40,902 nucleotides of DNA from the IMG/VR virus record IMGVR_UViG_3300031673_000171, positions 1 to 40,902 of that record. One strand, written 5' to 3'. The notes under the pieces were generated by a model. The model saw nothing but the letters and a program-made list of their open reading frames with translations, did not search any database and had not been told where the DNA came from. Position numbers and translations under genes: made by a program. This DNA is from a virus. Below, piece by piece: positions 25,282 through 32,744 of this stretch (positions are counted from its first letter, which is position 1; the number at the start of each line of letters is the position of its first letter).

Positions 25282-25314
25282 GCAAAAGGCGGGGAGCCAC
25301 CCCCCCGCCTTCTG
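25282..25314 (-). terminator. Intrinsic terminator after the major capsid gene
   Basis: On the minus strand, GCAGAAGGCGGGG and CCCCGCCTTTTGC pair over 12 of 13 positions around an 8 nt loop. The 3' arm runs into TTTTGC followed by TATTCT. It lies about 20 nt after the capsid stop codon, the classic place for a terminator that isolates a highly expressed capsid message. Confidence 0.75.
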
Positions 25315-25333
25315 CAAACCCGGCGGGGTACGA

Positions 25334-26791
25334 CTAGAGGTTGACGATCTGCAACGTCGCGATCATGTCAGGATCGATGACCTTGATGACGTACTCGGAC
25401 AGCAGCGCGAAGTCCTTGCGGAACCCACGAACGTGAACCGGCGCCTTGTAGAGCGGCACGTAGTCGCCCTTGATCGCCGCCGTCGAGACGAACTCCGGTC
25501 CACGGTAGGACAGAAGCGCCTGATCGCGCGGGTAGGTCGGATCCACGAACACGTCGATGTCGTGATCGGCGAGCCGCCCCAGGAAGCGCGGACCAGCGAT
25601 ACCATCGTTGGCGTAGCGCTGCCCAGCCCATCCGTCTTGGAACGCGATGGCGAACGCAATGGACGGATGAATGACCATGACGTTCGGGCGGGTGGTCTGC
25701 GTGGCCTCGTAGACGAGGTCTTGCAGACGAGTGATGAAGAGGTGGAGGGTCTTCAGGTGGTCACGGTACGACACGCCGGACGGAGCCGTGTTATCAAAGA
25801 TGACCGCGCCGCCCGTGCTCTGCTTGCGCAGTTCATTGACGACATGCTTGAAAATCTCCTGCGAGATGAGACGCGCACCGGCTTCGATGATCGTGGGCTC
25901 GGCGTCGATGCCGAAGTCGTTCATGAAGTCCATGACCGCCTGCTGCGACCACGAAGCGCCCAGGGCACGCGGACGCGCCTCGACGTTCTCGGCCCGCAAG
26001 TGGATGCCGTACTCAGGAAGCTGAAGTGCGGCTTCGATGTTGAAGACGTACTTCACGCGAATGGTGTCGGAGGTCGCCGCAGCGAATCGGACACTCACGG
26101 TGCGCGAGATGTAGTCGATGGTGTTGGTGACACCACCGCCAGGAGCGCCGACGTCGCCGACGAGCAGACCGTTGCGGTTGTCCCGCACGACCAGACTGCC
26201 ATCGGTGATCTCCAGAGTTCCGGGGATGACCGGACCGTAGCCCAGGACGACCGGGCTGTAGTCTGTCGAACCAGCCGAACCGAACGGCTCGTCATCGACC
26301 TTCTCCGAAGAGAAGTTCTCGCTACCACGGAACCCGTTCAGAGCATCGAACATGATGGCGCGGTCGGGCAAGTTGCCCTTGGCGCGCTCGGAGACGACAT
26401 CCAGGTAGTGGATGCGACCGAGACGATTGCTCATCGGCTGGACGCTGATGACTCGGTCGACGATGTCGTCAGCCTGCGCCGAGGCGATGAGCGCGAGCCC
26501 GTTCTTGACCCAGGCGGGCAGGCTCGCGCGAGAGGTCTCGTCGATGAGCCCCTTGCCGAACATATCCATCGTCTTGTTGACGAAGTTCTCCATGAGGATT
26601 GCGCACTTGGTAGCGCGCAGCGGGTCGAGACCGTTTCCCGTCTCCAGAATCTCAAGCGGATTTAGCGCCTTGTCGATTCCGAGCGTCGGAAGGGTGAAAT
26701 TCTGGAAACGGCGAACGCGGTCGCGGTGCTTGCGCACCATGGCCTCTTGAATGGAATTCGCCTGCTGCTGGTGCTCTTTCGATGCGAGCAT
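25334..26791 (-). CDS. Major capsid protein, gp23-like (HK97 fold)
   Basis: A 485-residue protein starting at ATG 26791 after AGGAGAG. It resembles T4-type gp23: the region FQNFTLPTLGIDKALNPLEI, the core segment DRVISVQPMSNRLGRIHYLD, and the C-terminal PNVMVIHPSIAFAIAFQDGW and DIDVFVDPTYPRDQALLSYR. SIQE16|A17 fits the L/I-x-E|A cut of the gp21 protease, predicting a short 16-residue propeptide. An insertion at about 190-250 (GTLEITDGSLVVRD, IDYISR) is the same beta module that occurs in the sheath. In T4 gp23 an insertion domain braces neighbouring subunits, so this module may do so here. A strong terminator follows. Confidence 0.92.
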   Translation of the reverse strand: MLASKEHQQQANSIQEAMVRKHRDRVRRFQNFTLPTLGIDKALNPLEILETGNGLDPLRATKCAILMENFVNKTMDMFGKGLIDETSRASLPAWVKNGLALIASAQADDIVDRVISVQPMSNRLGRIHYLDVVSERAKGNLPDRAIMFDALNGFRGSENFSSEKVDDEPFGSAGSTDYSPVVLGYGPVIPGTLEITDGSLVVRDNRNGLLVGDVGAPGGGVTNTIDYISRTVSVRFAAATSDTIRVKYVFNIEAALQLPEYGIHLRAENVEARPRALGASWSQQAVMDFMNDFGIDAEPTIIEAGARLISQEIFKHVVNELRKQSTGGAVIFDNTAPSGVSYRDHLKTLHLFITRLQDLVYEATQTTRPNVMVIHPSIAFAIAFQDGWAGQRYANDGIAGPRFLGRLADHDIDVFVDPTYPRDQALLSYRGPEFVSTAAIKGDYVPLYKAPVHVRGFRKDFALLSEYVIKVIDPDMIATLQIVNL

Positions 26792-26830
26792 ATCTAACTC
26801 TCCTGGGTGTGATGATGCTGCTAGAGCAGC

Positions 26831-29800
26831 TTACGCGTTGCTACGACGACGACGGCGTGCTGCAGCCACACGGCTAGCCACGTTGCCTGATCCGATGTTG
26901 CCCGTCCGTCCCAGACCCTCTGAGATGGGCGAAGAAGACTCATTGATGCTAGTCGGCACGTTGCGTGCCTCCGTGCTGTCCACGGCGTTCTGTCCGCGAC
27001 GATTGAACGTCTGCGACTCCGCACGCTCGACGAGCGGCGCTGGCTGCGGCGCGGGCTGCGCCTGCTCCACCAACGTGAGTAGCATCTGGGCCTCGTTGTG
27101 AAGCTCCTCGCGCGACTCGCACGTCCTCAGCCTCTGGGCGGCGAACTTTAGTTCTGGATGCTGCTCCATGATGCGGGTTCGGTCAGCGACCAAAGTCTCA
27201 CGCTCGTGAGACTCGCGCAACGCGCTGATGGCCTCGTGCTGCTCCTGCACGGTGTCCTCGTAGCGCGCAAGCTCATCCTCCATGAAGGTGACCTTGCTGC
27301 GTAGGTGCGCGTTCTCCTCGCGGATACGAGCGATCTCGCGGAAGCTGGTGCTCTCGACGTACTCGCCGTCGCCCTCTTCGGACGCATCGTCGTAGTCGCC
27401 TGGCTCCTGGCCGTCGCCGTCCTGCCCGCGATCTCCCGGCTCGTTCATCGTCTTCATCGAGTACTCAGGGCCTTCTTTGCCCTTCCAACTGTCGCCCTTC
27501 GTGACGACACCGCTGTCACCGCCGTGGCGAGCAGGTAGATCGTCTTCGAAGACGGGTGCGCGGAAGACTTCGCCAGCCTTGTCACGCCAGTACTTCTCAT
27601 GCATCGTGCTCACCTTGCCTCTGCCTCTGCCTCTTGACTCGGCCATGTAGATGGTCGAACCGTTGCGGTCGCGGACACCCTCAAGGATGCCCTGCTTGTC
27701 GTAGTACTCGTATGCGACCGGTTCATCACTCTCATTGAACCAGACGCGCACCGCGCCGACCAGCTTCTTGTTCTCGCTGATGCGGTTGAAGGTGTGGAAG
27801 TAGGTGCGGCTTTCCTTGCGGCTCTTCGTGCGTGAGCGCTTGTTGTCGAGCTTCTGCTTCTTCGTGAGCACGCGCTTCTTGCTGTCACCCTTGGGGATCG
27901 AGCGGTCGTTGTCCACGGCGTTGTTGTGTCGGAACGTCTTTTGGTACTCGGTGTTTGGGGCGTCTTTGCTGAACGCCTTCGCGAACATCGCATTGCTCGC
28001 CGTGCTGCCGCCATTTGGTCCCTTGCCGCCGAGTTTGGCTTCGCCCATACGGCGACCTTTGCTGTAGCCCACGATGTTCTCCATTTCGTAGTCGTCGTCA
28101 TCGTCAGCGTAGTCGTCGTCAGCGTAGTCGTCGTCGTCGTCGCCCATGTCGTCGCCCATGTCGTCGCCGTCGTAGTCGACGCCGCTCTCGAAGTCGCCGT
28201 CTTCTTCGTCGTTGAGTCTCAACTCGTCAACGTCGTCATCGCCTTCGTAATCGTAGTCGATGGGATCGCCGTACTCTTCTTCATCTTCTTCCTCGTTGAC
28301 GTCGAGGTCGAGGTCGAGGTCTTCTGGATCTTCTAGATTCGCAGTCGGACTGATGCCGTCCGGCTCGTCATCATCGTCGGGAACCGTGTCGCCGCCCGCC
28401 ATGCTGCCGCCCGCGCTCTTGTCAGGTGCGTACTCAGAGAAAATGCGTCGTCTACGCTTGGTGATGCCCATGGTGTTCTCCGTGATGACTTTACCAGCGG
28501 ACACACGTCCGACGTGCTCGGCCTGCATCTTCTGAATCCCCTTCGCGGTAAGGACCCGGCATACGTGTGCCTTGGCCTGCTCACCGTCTTCATAGCTCGT
28601 ATAGACCGTCAGCTTGTCGTCGCTGAGTTTGGTGACGTGGAACCCTGCCTTCTGCAGAGCAGACACCGCCGCCTCACACTCGGCCTTGCTGCCAGCTTCC
28701 AACTCTAACATCGTACCGCTGTAGGGCATCGACCCGAGTTGTTTCCACTCCTCTTGGAGCGTGCGCAGCCATGGCTTGAACTTGGAGTTCGCCTCGATGA
28801 TTGCCTTGTGCCGCGCTTCAGTCGACTCGAATGAGAGCACGATCCTTGGTGTGCGCGACGGCTGGTGCGGCATCATGCCTGCCATGCCGGAAATGTTGGG
28901 CATGTAGGACGGCGCGGCGACGGCTTTGAGTTCGGCGCCTTCTTTGGCGATGGCGTTGGATGCGGCGGCGCTCTGCTGCGCTGAGTAGTGCCCACTCGCG
29001 AGGATCAGCTTGTAGTGGTTCTCGGCAACATGCTGCGCGGCGTCCCGAGTTGGGATGTGTGACGCGAGTCGCGAGGGTGCGAGGTTGTGTGGATGCAGCC
29101 ACACCTCCCACTGACCAGCCGTACCCTGATACGCGCGATAGTGCGCGCTGCCGTCCTCGAAAGCCAAGAGGTACCTGCTGAAGCCGCTGGGAGGTACCTC
29201 TGACTCAGTGATCGCACACTTGCACACACCACCCTTGCAGTCGACCTGTGACTCACGCACCGCGCGCAAACCATCAGCTTCGGCAAGTTGGCGCGCCATA
29301 GTGATGTCACCGCCTGCGGACTCCACCAGCGCCTTGACATAGGCATCAATGTTCTCGCGCAGATTGCGCGCGCGGACTTCAGCACCGGGAGTCGACTCGT
29401 CGATGACGCAGTCCCATGTGATAGGGTCGAAGTCGAGTTGAACTTCGTCAACGCCGTTCTTATGTTGCACCGAACCGTTGCCGCGCGAGCTTAGTCCGAA
29501 GCGAACGCCATCACGAATGTAGGACTCGACAAGGCGCCCAGGTGGCGTCGACAACGTCTCAAAGACGATCCACACCTCGCCGTTGTCATCGGGCGAGAAC
29601 GCCTCAGTCACAACGATGGCGGCGAGCGGCATCTTGGACTTGCCGTCTTCTGGGTGTTCCAGATGACCAATGACCCCACGGCCTCCGATCTTATTCTGGA
29701 ATTCCGCGCCTTCGCGAAGATGCTGCTCCCACACCTCGCGCGGGTAGATACGCCCGTTGCGGTTCTTGACTTCGGTGTGTTGCGCCTTCGCGCGAACGCG

Positions 29801-29974
29801 ATAGCGCCCGTTCTCAAGCTCCTCGATGAAGCCCTTGCCGCGCGTTTGCTTCTCAGCAAGAGCGCGCGGCTCTACCGGCTCAGGCCCGGCCTTCTCTGTG
29901 ATGAGAGTGAAGACGTCGTAGGGAATGCCGTCAGCAGTCTCACGAAGTGCAGCGGCGGTAGCGACGATGGTCAT
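26831..29974 (-). CDS. Prohead protease (gp21-like) fused to scaffold-like tail
   Basis: A 1047-residue protein whose ATG follows a TAG directly. Residues of about 60-215 are a T4 gp21-type serine protease: NRNGRIYPREVWEQ, GVIGHLEHPEDG (His104 and His107 are the candidates), TPPGRLVESYIRDGVRFG then LSSRG (Ser162/Ser163), and a closing SxPGA-like STPGAE. Residues of about 250-500 hold extra alpha/beta domains. Residues 532-632 are strikingly acidic (long D/E runs). A basic stretch lies at 695-725. Residues of about 876-970 form a coiled coil (EIARIREENAHLRSKVTFME), as in scaffold gp22, and the end is Arg-rich. About ten L/I-x-E|A/G/S sites suggest self-processing. The major capsid gene follows after 39 nt. 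Confidence 0.88.
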   Translation of the reverse strand: MTIVATAAALRETADGIPYDVFTLITEKAGPEPVEPRALAEKQTRGKGFIEELENGRYRVRAKAQHTEVKNRNGRIYPREVWEQHLREGAEFQNKIGGRGVIGHLEHPEDGKSKMPLAAIVVTEAFSPDDNGEVWIVFETLSTPPGRLVESYIRDGVRFGLSSRGNGSVQHKNGVDEVQLDFDPITWDCVIDESTPGAEVRARNLRENIDAYVKALVESAGGDITMARQLAEADGLRAVRESQVDCKGGVCKCAITESEVPPSGFSRYLLAFEDGSAHYRAYQGTAGQWEVWLHPHNLAPSRLASHIPTRDAAQHVAENHYKLILASGHYSAQQSAAASNAIAKEGAELKAVAAPSYMPNISGMAGMMPHQPSRTPRIVLSFESTEARHKAIIEANSKFKPWLRTLQEEWKQLGSMPYSGTMLELEAGSKAECEAAVSALQKAGFHVTKLSDDKLTVYTSYEDGEQAKAHVCRVLTAKGIQKMQAEHVGRVSAGKVITENTMGITKRRRRIFSEYAPDKSAGGSMAGGDTVPDDDDEPDGISPTANLEDPEDLDLDLDVNEEEDEEEYGDPIDYDYEGDDDVDELRLNDEEDGDFESGVDYDGDDMGDDMGDDDDDYADDDYADDDDDYEMENIVGYSKGRRMGEAKLGGKGPNGGSTASNAMFAKAFSKDAPNTEYQKTFRHNNAVDNDRSIPKGDSKKRVLTKKQKLDNKRSRTKSRKESRTYFHTFNRISENKKLVGAVRVWFNESDEPVAYEYYDKQGILEGVRDRNGSTIYMAESRGRGRGKVSTMHEKYWRDKAGEVFRAPVFEDDLPARHGGDSGVVTKGDSWKGKEGPEYSMKTMNEPGDRGQDGDGQEPGDYDDASEEGDGEYVESTSFREIARIREENAHLRSKVTFMEDELARYEDTVQEQHEAISALRESHERETLVADRTRIMEQHPELKFAAQRLRTCESREELHNEAQMLLTLVEQAQPAPQPAPLVERAESQTFNRRGQNAVDSTEARNVPTSINESSSPISEGLGRTGNIGSGNVASRVAAARRRRRSNA

Positions 29975-30397
29975 CTATCGACCCCCGCCCAACGACGTGC
30001 GAAACCTCGACTGGGGAAGCCTGCTATGGCGTTGCCCCCTGGATCGGAAGTAGCGGTCGGAGCGGCTCTCTCCCGTGCTCATGCGCGCGGTTGCGAACAC
30101 CTTGCGAATCCACGGAAGTTCATCCGGGTCCACGAGGTTCATGACTGTGCCATTCTTGTGCGGGTAGTAGGCGACGTGCATCTCGTACGTGAGGCGGTCA
30201 CGTAGCGCCTGACTATTGGGTAGTCGATCCATCCACTGCTTGTGCTCGGTGCGGTCGAGGCGCACTGGGTACGTCTCAGCAACATCACCGCCGATAGGCA
30301 CGTGCAGAAGAAGCTGCTGGTCAGAGGGGTGACTGCGATGAAACAGCACGACCTCCGGCAGTTCTGCGAGCTTAGGTAGTGGGATCGATTTCGCCAT
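29975..30397 (-). CDS. Small head-region protein of unknown function
   Basis: A 140-residue protein whose ATG directly follows a TAA (TAAATG). It has an N-terminal beta segment (LPEVVLFHRSHPSDQQLLLH), a helical middle (EHKQWMDRLPNSQALRDRLT), and a basic Arg/Ser-rich tail (RYFRSRGQRHSRLPQSRFRT). No family is recognised. It stands directly before the protease-scaffold gene, where T4 has small prohead core genes (67 and 68), so a prohead core role is possible but rests on position alone. Confidence 0.6.
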   Translation of the reverse strand: MAKSIPLPKLAELPEVVLFHRSHPSDQQLLLHVPIGGDVAETYPVRLDRTEHKQWMDRLPNSQALRDRLTYEMHVAYYPHKNGTVMNLVDPDELPWIRKVFATARMSTGESRSDRYFRSRGQRHSRLPQSRFRTSLGGGR

Positions 30398-31270
30398 TTA
30401 GCCGTTCGCCATCTCAGCGTCCCAGCAAAGATCAATGTCCAAGGGCAGGTAGAGAGTGCCGTGCTCGTAGTCGGCCAAGATGTTGACTGCGTCGGTCGAC
30501 ACCGAGAATGCGAGTGTGATGATGCCGGTGCGGTAGTTGATGGAACCGTCCGCAGTGGCGCCGCTGATGGCTTCCTGACCGACCAGCCGACCGTCGCCCG
30601 TGTCACGGACTACGAAGGCGTTACCACCGACAGTGGCCGTGATGGCGACAGATCCTGGGGCGACGTCAGCCGCGTTCGTTGCGGGTGTAATTGAGTCGAG
30701 TAGTTGGAAGGTGAATCCGGTGTTGCTACCAGCATCGACGATGTTGGCCGTCTCTGCGTTTGGTCCCAACAGACGGACGCGCAGCAACTGACCACCTGGG
30801 CGATGACCAGAGTCGGGCACATCAGCGTTGGGATCGCGGGGCCACACGGGCACGAACCCGGCGTAGCGGCCTTTGGCGATGAGCCCCGTTGCGGGAATGG
30901 CTGGCGTCAACGTACCGACAGCAGCCCAAGCCGGTTCGACTTGAGCCACCGCCGTCGTGCCGTTCGGAAGCGTACCACCAACGGAGATGGTGCGACCACG
31001 GTTGAAGCGCGCACCGCCGCCTGCCACCGGAGTGACGGCGGCGCGAGCGGCAGCTTCGATGACGAACGTCGCAGCGGGAAAGACAGTGCCGTTCCGCTGC
31101 GCGTCATCCGTCTGTGGCAATGCAGTGGGCTGATCGACGTTGATGTAGAGCGGCGAGCCTCCTGGGATGTTGTCCTCAAAGACCACACCCAAAAGTTGCC
31201 GCGCTCCATCGTCTCCGCTCCGGTGGTTGTACCGGAGACGAAGCGCTGATCCTGATTGAACAATGCTCAC
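30398..31270 (-). CDS. Head-region virion protein with one beta module
   Basis: A 290-residue protein starting at GTG 31270 after AGAGGTG. The first 200 residues are beta-rich with many Gly/Ala/Thr loops (FNRGRTISVGGTLPNGT) and no recognised family. Residues of about 205-270 are one copy of the recurrent module (PGSVAITATVGGNAFVVRD, then DGSINYRTGIITLAF, INYRTG at 244-249). The last 20 residues (LYLPLDIDLCWDAEMANG) follow. The module is shared with the sheath, major capsid and wedge proteins. Location between two other head-region genes suggests a decoration or vertex protein. Confidence 0.65.
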   Translation of the reverse strand: MSIVQSGSALRLRYNHRSGDDGARQLLGVVFEDNIPGGSPLYINVDQPTALPQTDDAQRNGTVFPAATFVIEAAARAAVTPVAGGGARFNRGRTISVGGTLPNGTTAVAQVEPAWAAVGTLTPAIPATGLIAKGRYAGFVPVWPRDPNADVPDSGHRPGGQLLRVRLLGPNAETANIVDAGSNTGFTFQLLDSITPATNAADVAPGSVAITATVGGNAFVVRDTGDGRLVGQEAISGATADGSINYRTGIITLAFSVSTDAVNILADYEHGTLYLPLDIDLCWDAEMANG

Positions 31271-31307
31271 GTGATTACACCTCTACGCCACTAGGCGATG
31301 GCGAAGA

Positions 31308-32321
31308 CTAGATACGCGGATCGTTGCTCGCGCCGCCAGGTGGGAACGAGGTGTAGTCCTCTTTGACGCGGTAGGGCTCCTCACCGTGGTGACCCCACCA
31401 GGTGACCAGGTTGGTCGCTTGGTTTCCGTCGCGGGTCTCTCCGAGGAGAGCAAGGCTCGCCTCTCCCTTGATGCCGTCGGCGAAGGCTTCGCTTCCGATC
31501 TCGGGGATGTCTGGGGACAGAAGGTCGAAGCCCTGCGACCCGCCACCAGCCGCCAGAACGCCCGCGAACGGGTTGAACTGATAGGTGACGGTAGTCGGGT
31601 TGGCGAGAGTGCCGGACCCAGACGTCAGAGTGATGACACCCGTGGCATAGTCGATGGACCCGGTGACCGTGGCGATACCACCAGTGGTCTCGATCATGTT
31701 CCCCTTGCCGTCATCGACGAATGTCTCGACACCGTCAGTCAGGCTGACCGTTCCAGGGACCACGCGACCGAAGGTCGTGGGAAGCACTTCGGGGTACGAC
31801 GTCGCGACGGTTGGAGTGCTGGTCTGCGCGAACCCAAACTCAGTCCAGTCGGTGTGGCTGTAGCCCGCGAGGACCGGCGCCGTCGCAGCCACTGCGTAGG
31901 TGAGAGAGATGATGCCGGTGAAGTAGTCGACGGTTCCGCGAAGAGTCGAGGTTCCGATGTCGACCAGGTTACCGGCCCCGTCGTCAACTACGGTCGCGGG
32001 TGCGCCAGCGTTTGTGATCGACAGAGTGCCGGGGGTGATGCTGCTGGACTGCAGCTTGCCCTTGAAGATCGTGAGTGGGTTGCCGAGCGCCGCCAAGTGC
32101 TCGCCCGTCTTGGTCTTGGTCGAGCCCCCGTGCGCCAACCGAACGTCAGCCGCAGCCGAGCCCTGGTTCATCGCACGCACACCAGTGGTGCGCAAAATGG
32201 GCGCTGAGAGCAGCGCGGTCTTACCACCAAGAGGCGGTACTCCGGTTCGATGCTCGTTCTCACGGGTCTTGGCCTCTGCGGCCCCAATCCCGGCAAAGCT
32301 GTAATTGCCTTCCAACGACAT
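31308..32321 (-). CDS. Head-region virion protein with two beta modules
   Basis: A 337-residue protein starting at ATG 32321 after AGGAG. Two copies of the module occur at about 97-155 (PGTLSITNAGAPATVVDDGA, RGTVDYFTG) and 189-250 (PGTVSLTDGVETFVDDGKGN, SIDYATG). They are separated by a segment ending in TTFGRVVPG. The C-terminal 80 residues (LLSPDIPEIGSEAFADGIKG, NLVTWWGHHGEEPYRVKED) have no recognised family. Two tandem modules recall outer capsid proteins made of repeated Ig-like domains, so a decoration role is inferred. Confidence 0.65.
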   Translation of the reverse strand: MSLEGNYSFAGIGAAEAKTRENEHRTGVPPLGGKTALLSAPILRTTGVRAMNQGSAAADVRLAHGGSTKTKTGEHLAALGNPLTIFKGKLQSSSITPGTLSITNAGAPATVVDDGAGNLVDIGTSTLRGTVDYFTGIISLTYAVAATAPVLAGYSHTDWTEFGFAQTSTPTVATSYPEVLPTTFGRVVPGTVSLTDGVETFVDDGKGNMIETTGGIATVTGSIDYATGVITLTSGSGTLANPTTVTYQFNPFAGVLAAGGGSQGFDLLSPDIPEIGSEAFADGIKGEASLALLGETRDGNQATNLVTWWGHHGEEPYRVKEDYTSFPPGGASNDPRI

Positions 32322-32339
32322 GATGTTCTCCTGTTTCGC

Positions 32340-32675
32340 TTACGCGGCCCCAAGGTTTGCCGGGGAGCCATCCACGGTTCTGATGACGGTGACGAGCAGC
32401 TTAACATTGCCGCCCGCATAAAGAGCAAGACGCGCTCTGGAACTGATGACCGTCTTAGTGACGCTTTTGCCAGGAAAAACCGTGGCAACGGTGTCGCTGA
32501 TGTCGGTCCAACTGGAGCCGTTGTCGGACTCCTGAAACCGAATCTCGGCGGAAGACAGCGTGTCGTTGTTTTCGATGACAACGGTAGGTGCAACGCCGCC
32601 GTTGTTTAGAAACTCCACGATGCGATCAGCGATAGCTGGTGCGCCGTAGATACCCGACTCAACCTTGCTTGACAC
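32340..32675 (-). CDS. Small beta-sandwich virion-type protein
   Basis: A 111-residue protein. GTG 32675 is chosen because AGGAGGA lies 7 nt upstream; an ATG ten codons earlier would put this site inside the gene. After a short helix (APAIADRIVEFLNNGG) come paired strands (VVIENNDTLSSAEIRFQESD, SSWTDISDTVATVFPG, RLALYAGGNVKLLVTVIRTV). This is the build of a carbohydrate-binding-like beta-sandwich used for head decoration or fibre attachment. No exact family is recognised. Confidence 0.65.
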   Translation of the reverse strand: MSSKVESGIYGAPAIADRIVEFLNNGGVAPTVVIENNDTLSSAEIRFQESDNGSSWTDISDTVATVFPGKSVTKTVISSRARLALYAGGNVKLLVTVIRTVDGSPANLGAA

Positions 32676-32744
32676 CGAACATCCTCCTACGTGACATTCC
32701 GACATTAACAGGTCGGATCAGTGGACACAATAGCGCGTCAAGTG
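32676..32744 (-). other. 69 nt gap after the P-loop polyprotein gene
   Basis: The gap holds an AGGAGG site for the downstream GTG and a small inverted repeat CCGAC/GTCGG at 32699-32716 with an 8 nt loop and no T-run. A TTGACG is present near the upstream end, with no fitting -10 hexamer. Confidence 0.4.

Noticed and set aside
25433-26665. A 410-codon open frame on the plus strand opposite the major capsid gene
   Set aside because: It is antisense to a well-recognised capsid gene. Its translation is rich in R, D and V with no family features, as expected from the complement of GC-rich coding sequence. No ribosome binding site was seen.
28079-28381. Dense GTC/GTCGTC repeats that could look like a microsatellite or regulatory repeat
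   Set aside because: They encode the acidic Asp/Glu tract of the protease-scaffold protein and are imperfect, so codon choice explains them.
32676-32705. An upstream ATG start (32705) for the 111-residue protein
   Set aside because: The AGGAGG site lies between this ATG and the GTG at 32675, so the GTG is the better start.
32720-32744. A second TTGACG as a possible promoter after the P-loop polyprotein
   Set aside because: No fitting -10 sequence 16-18 nt downstream.
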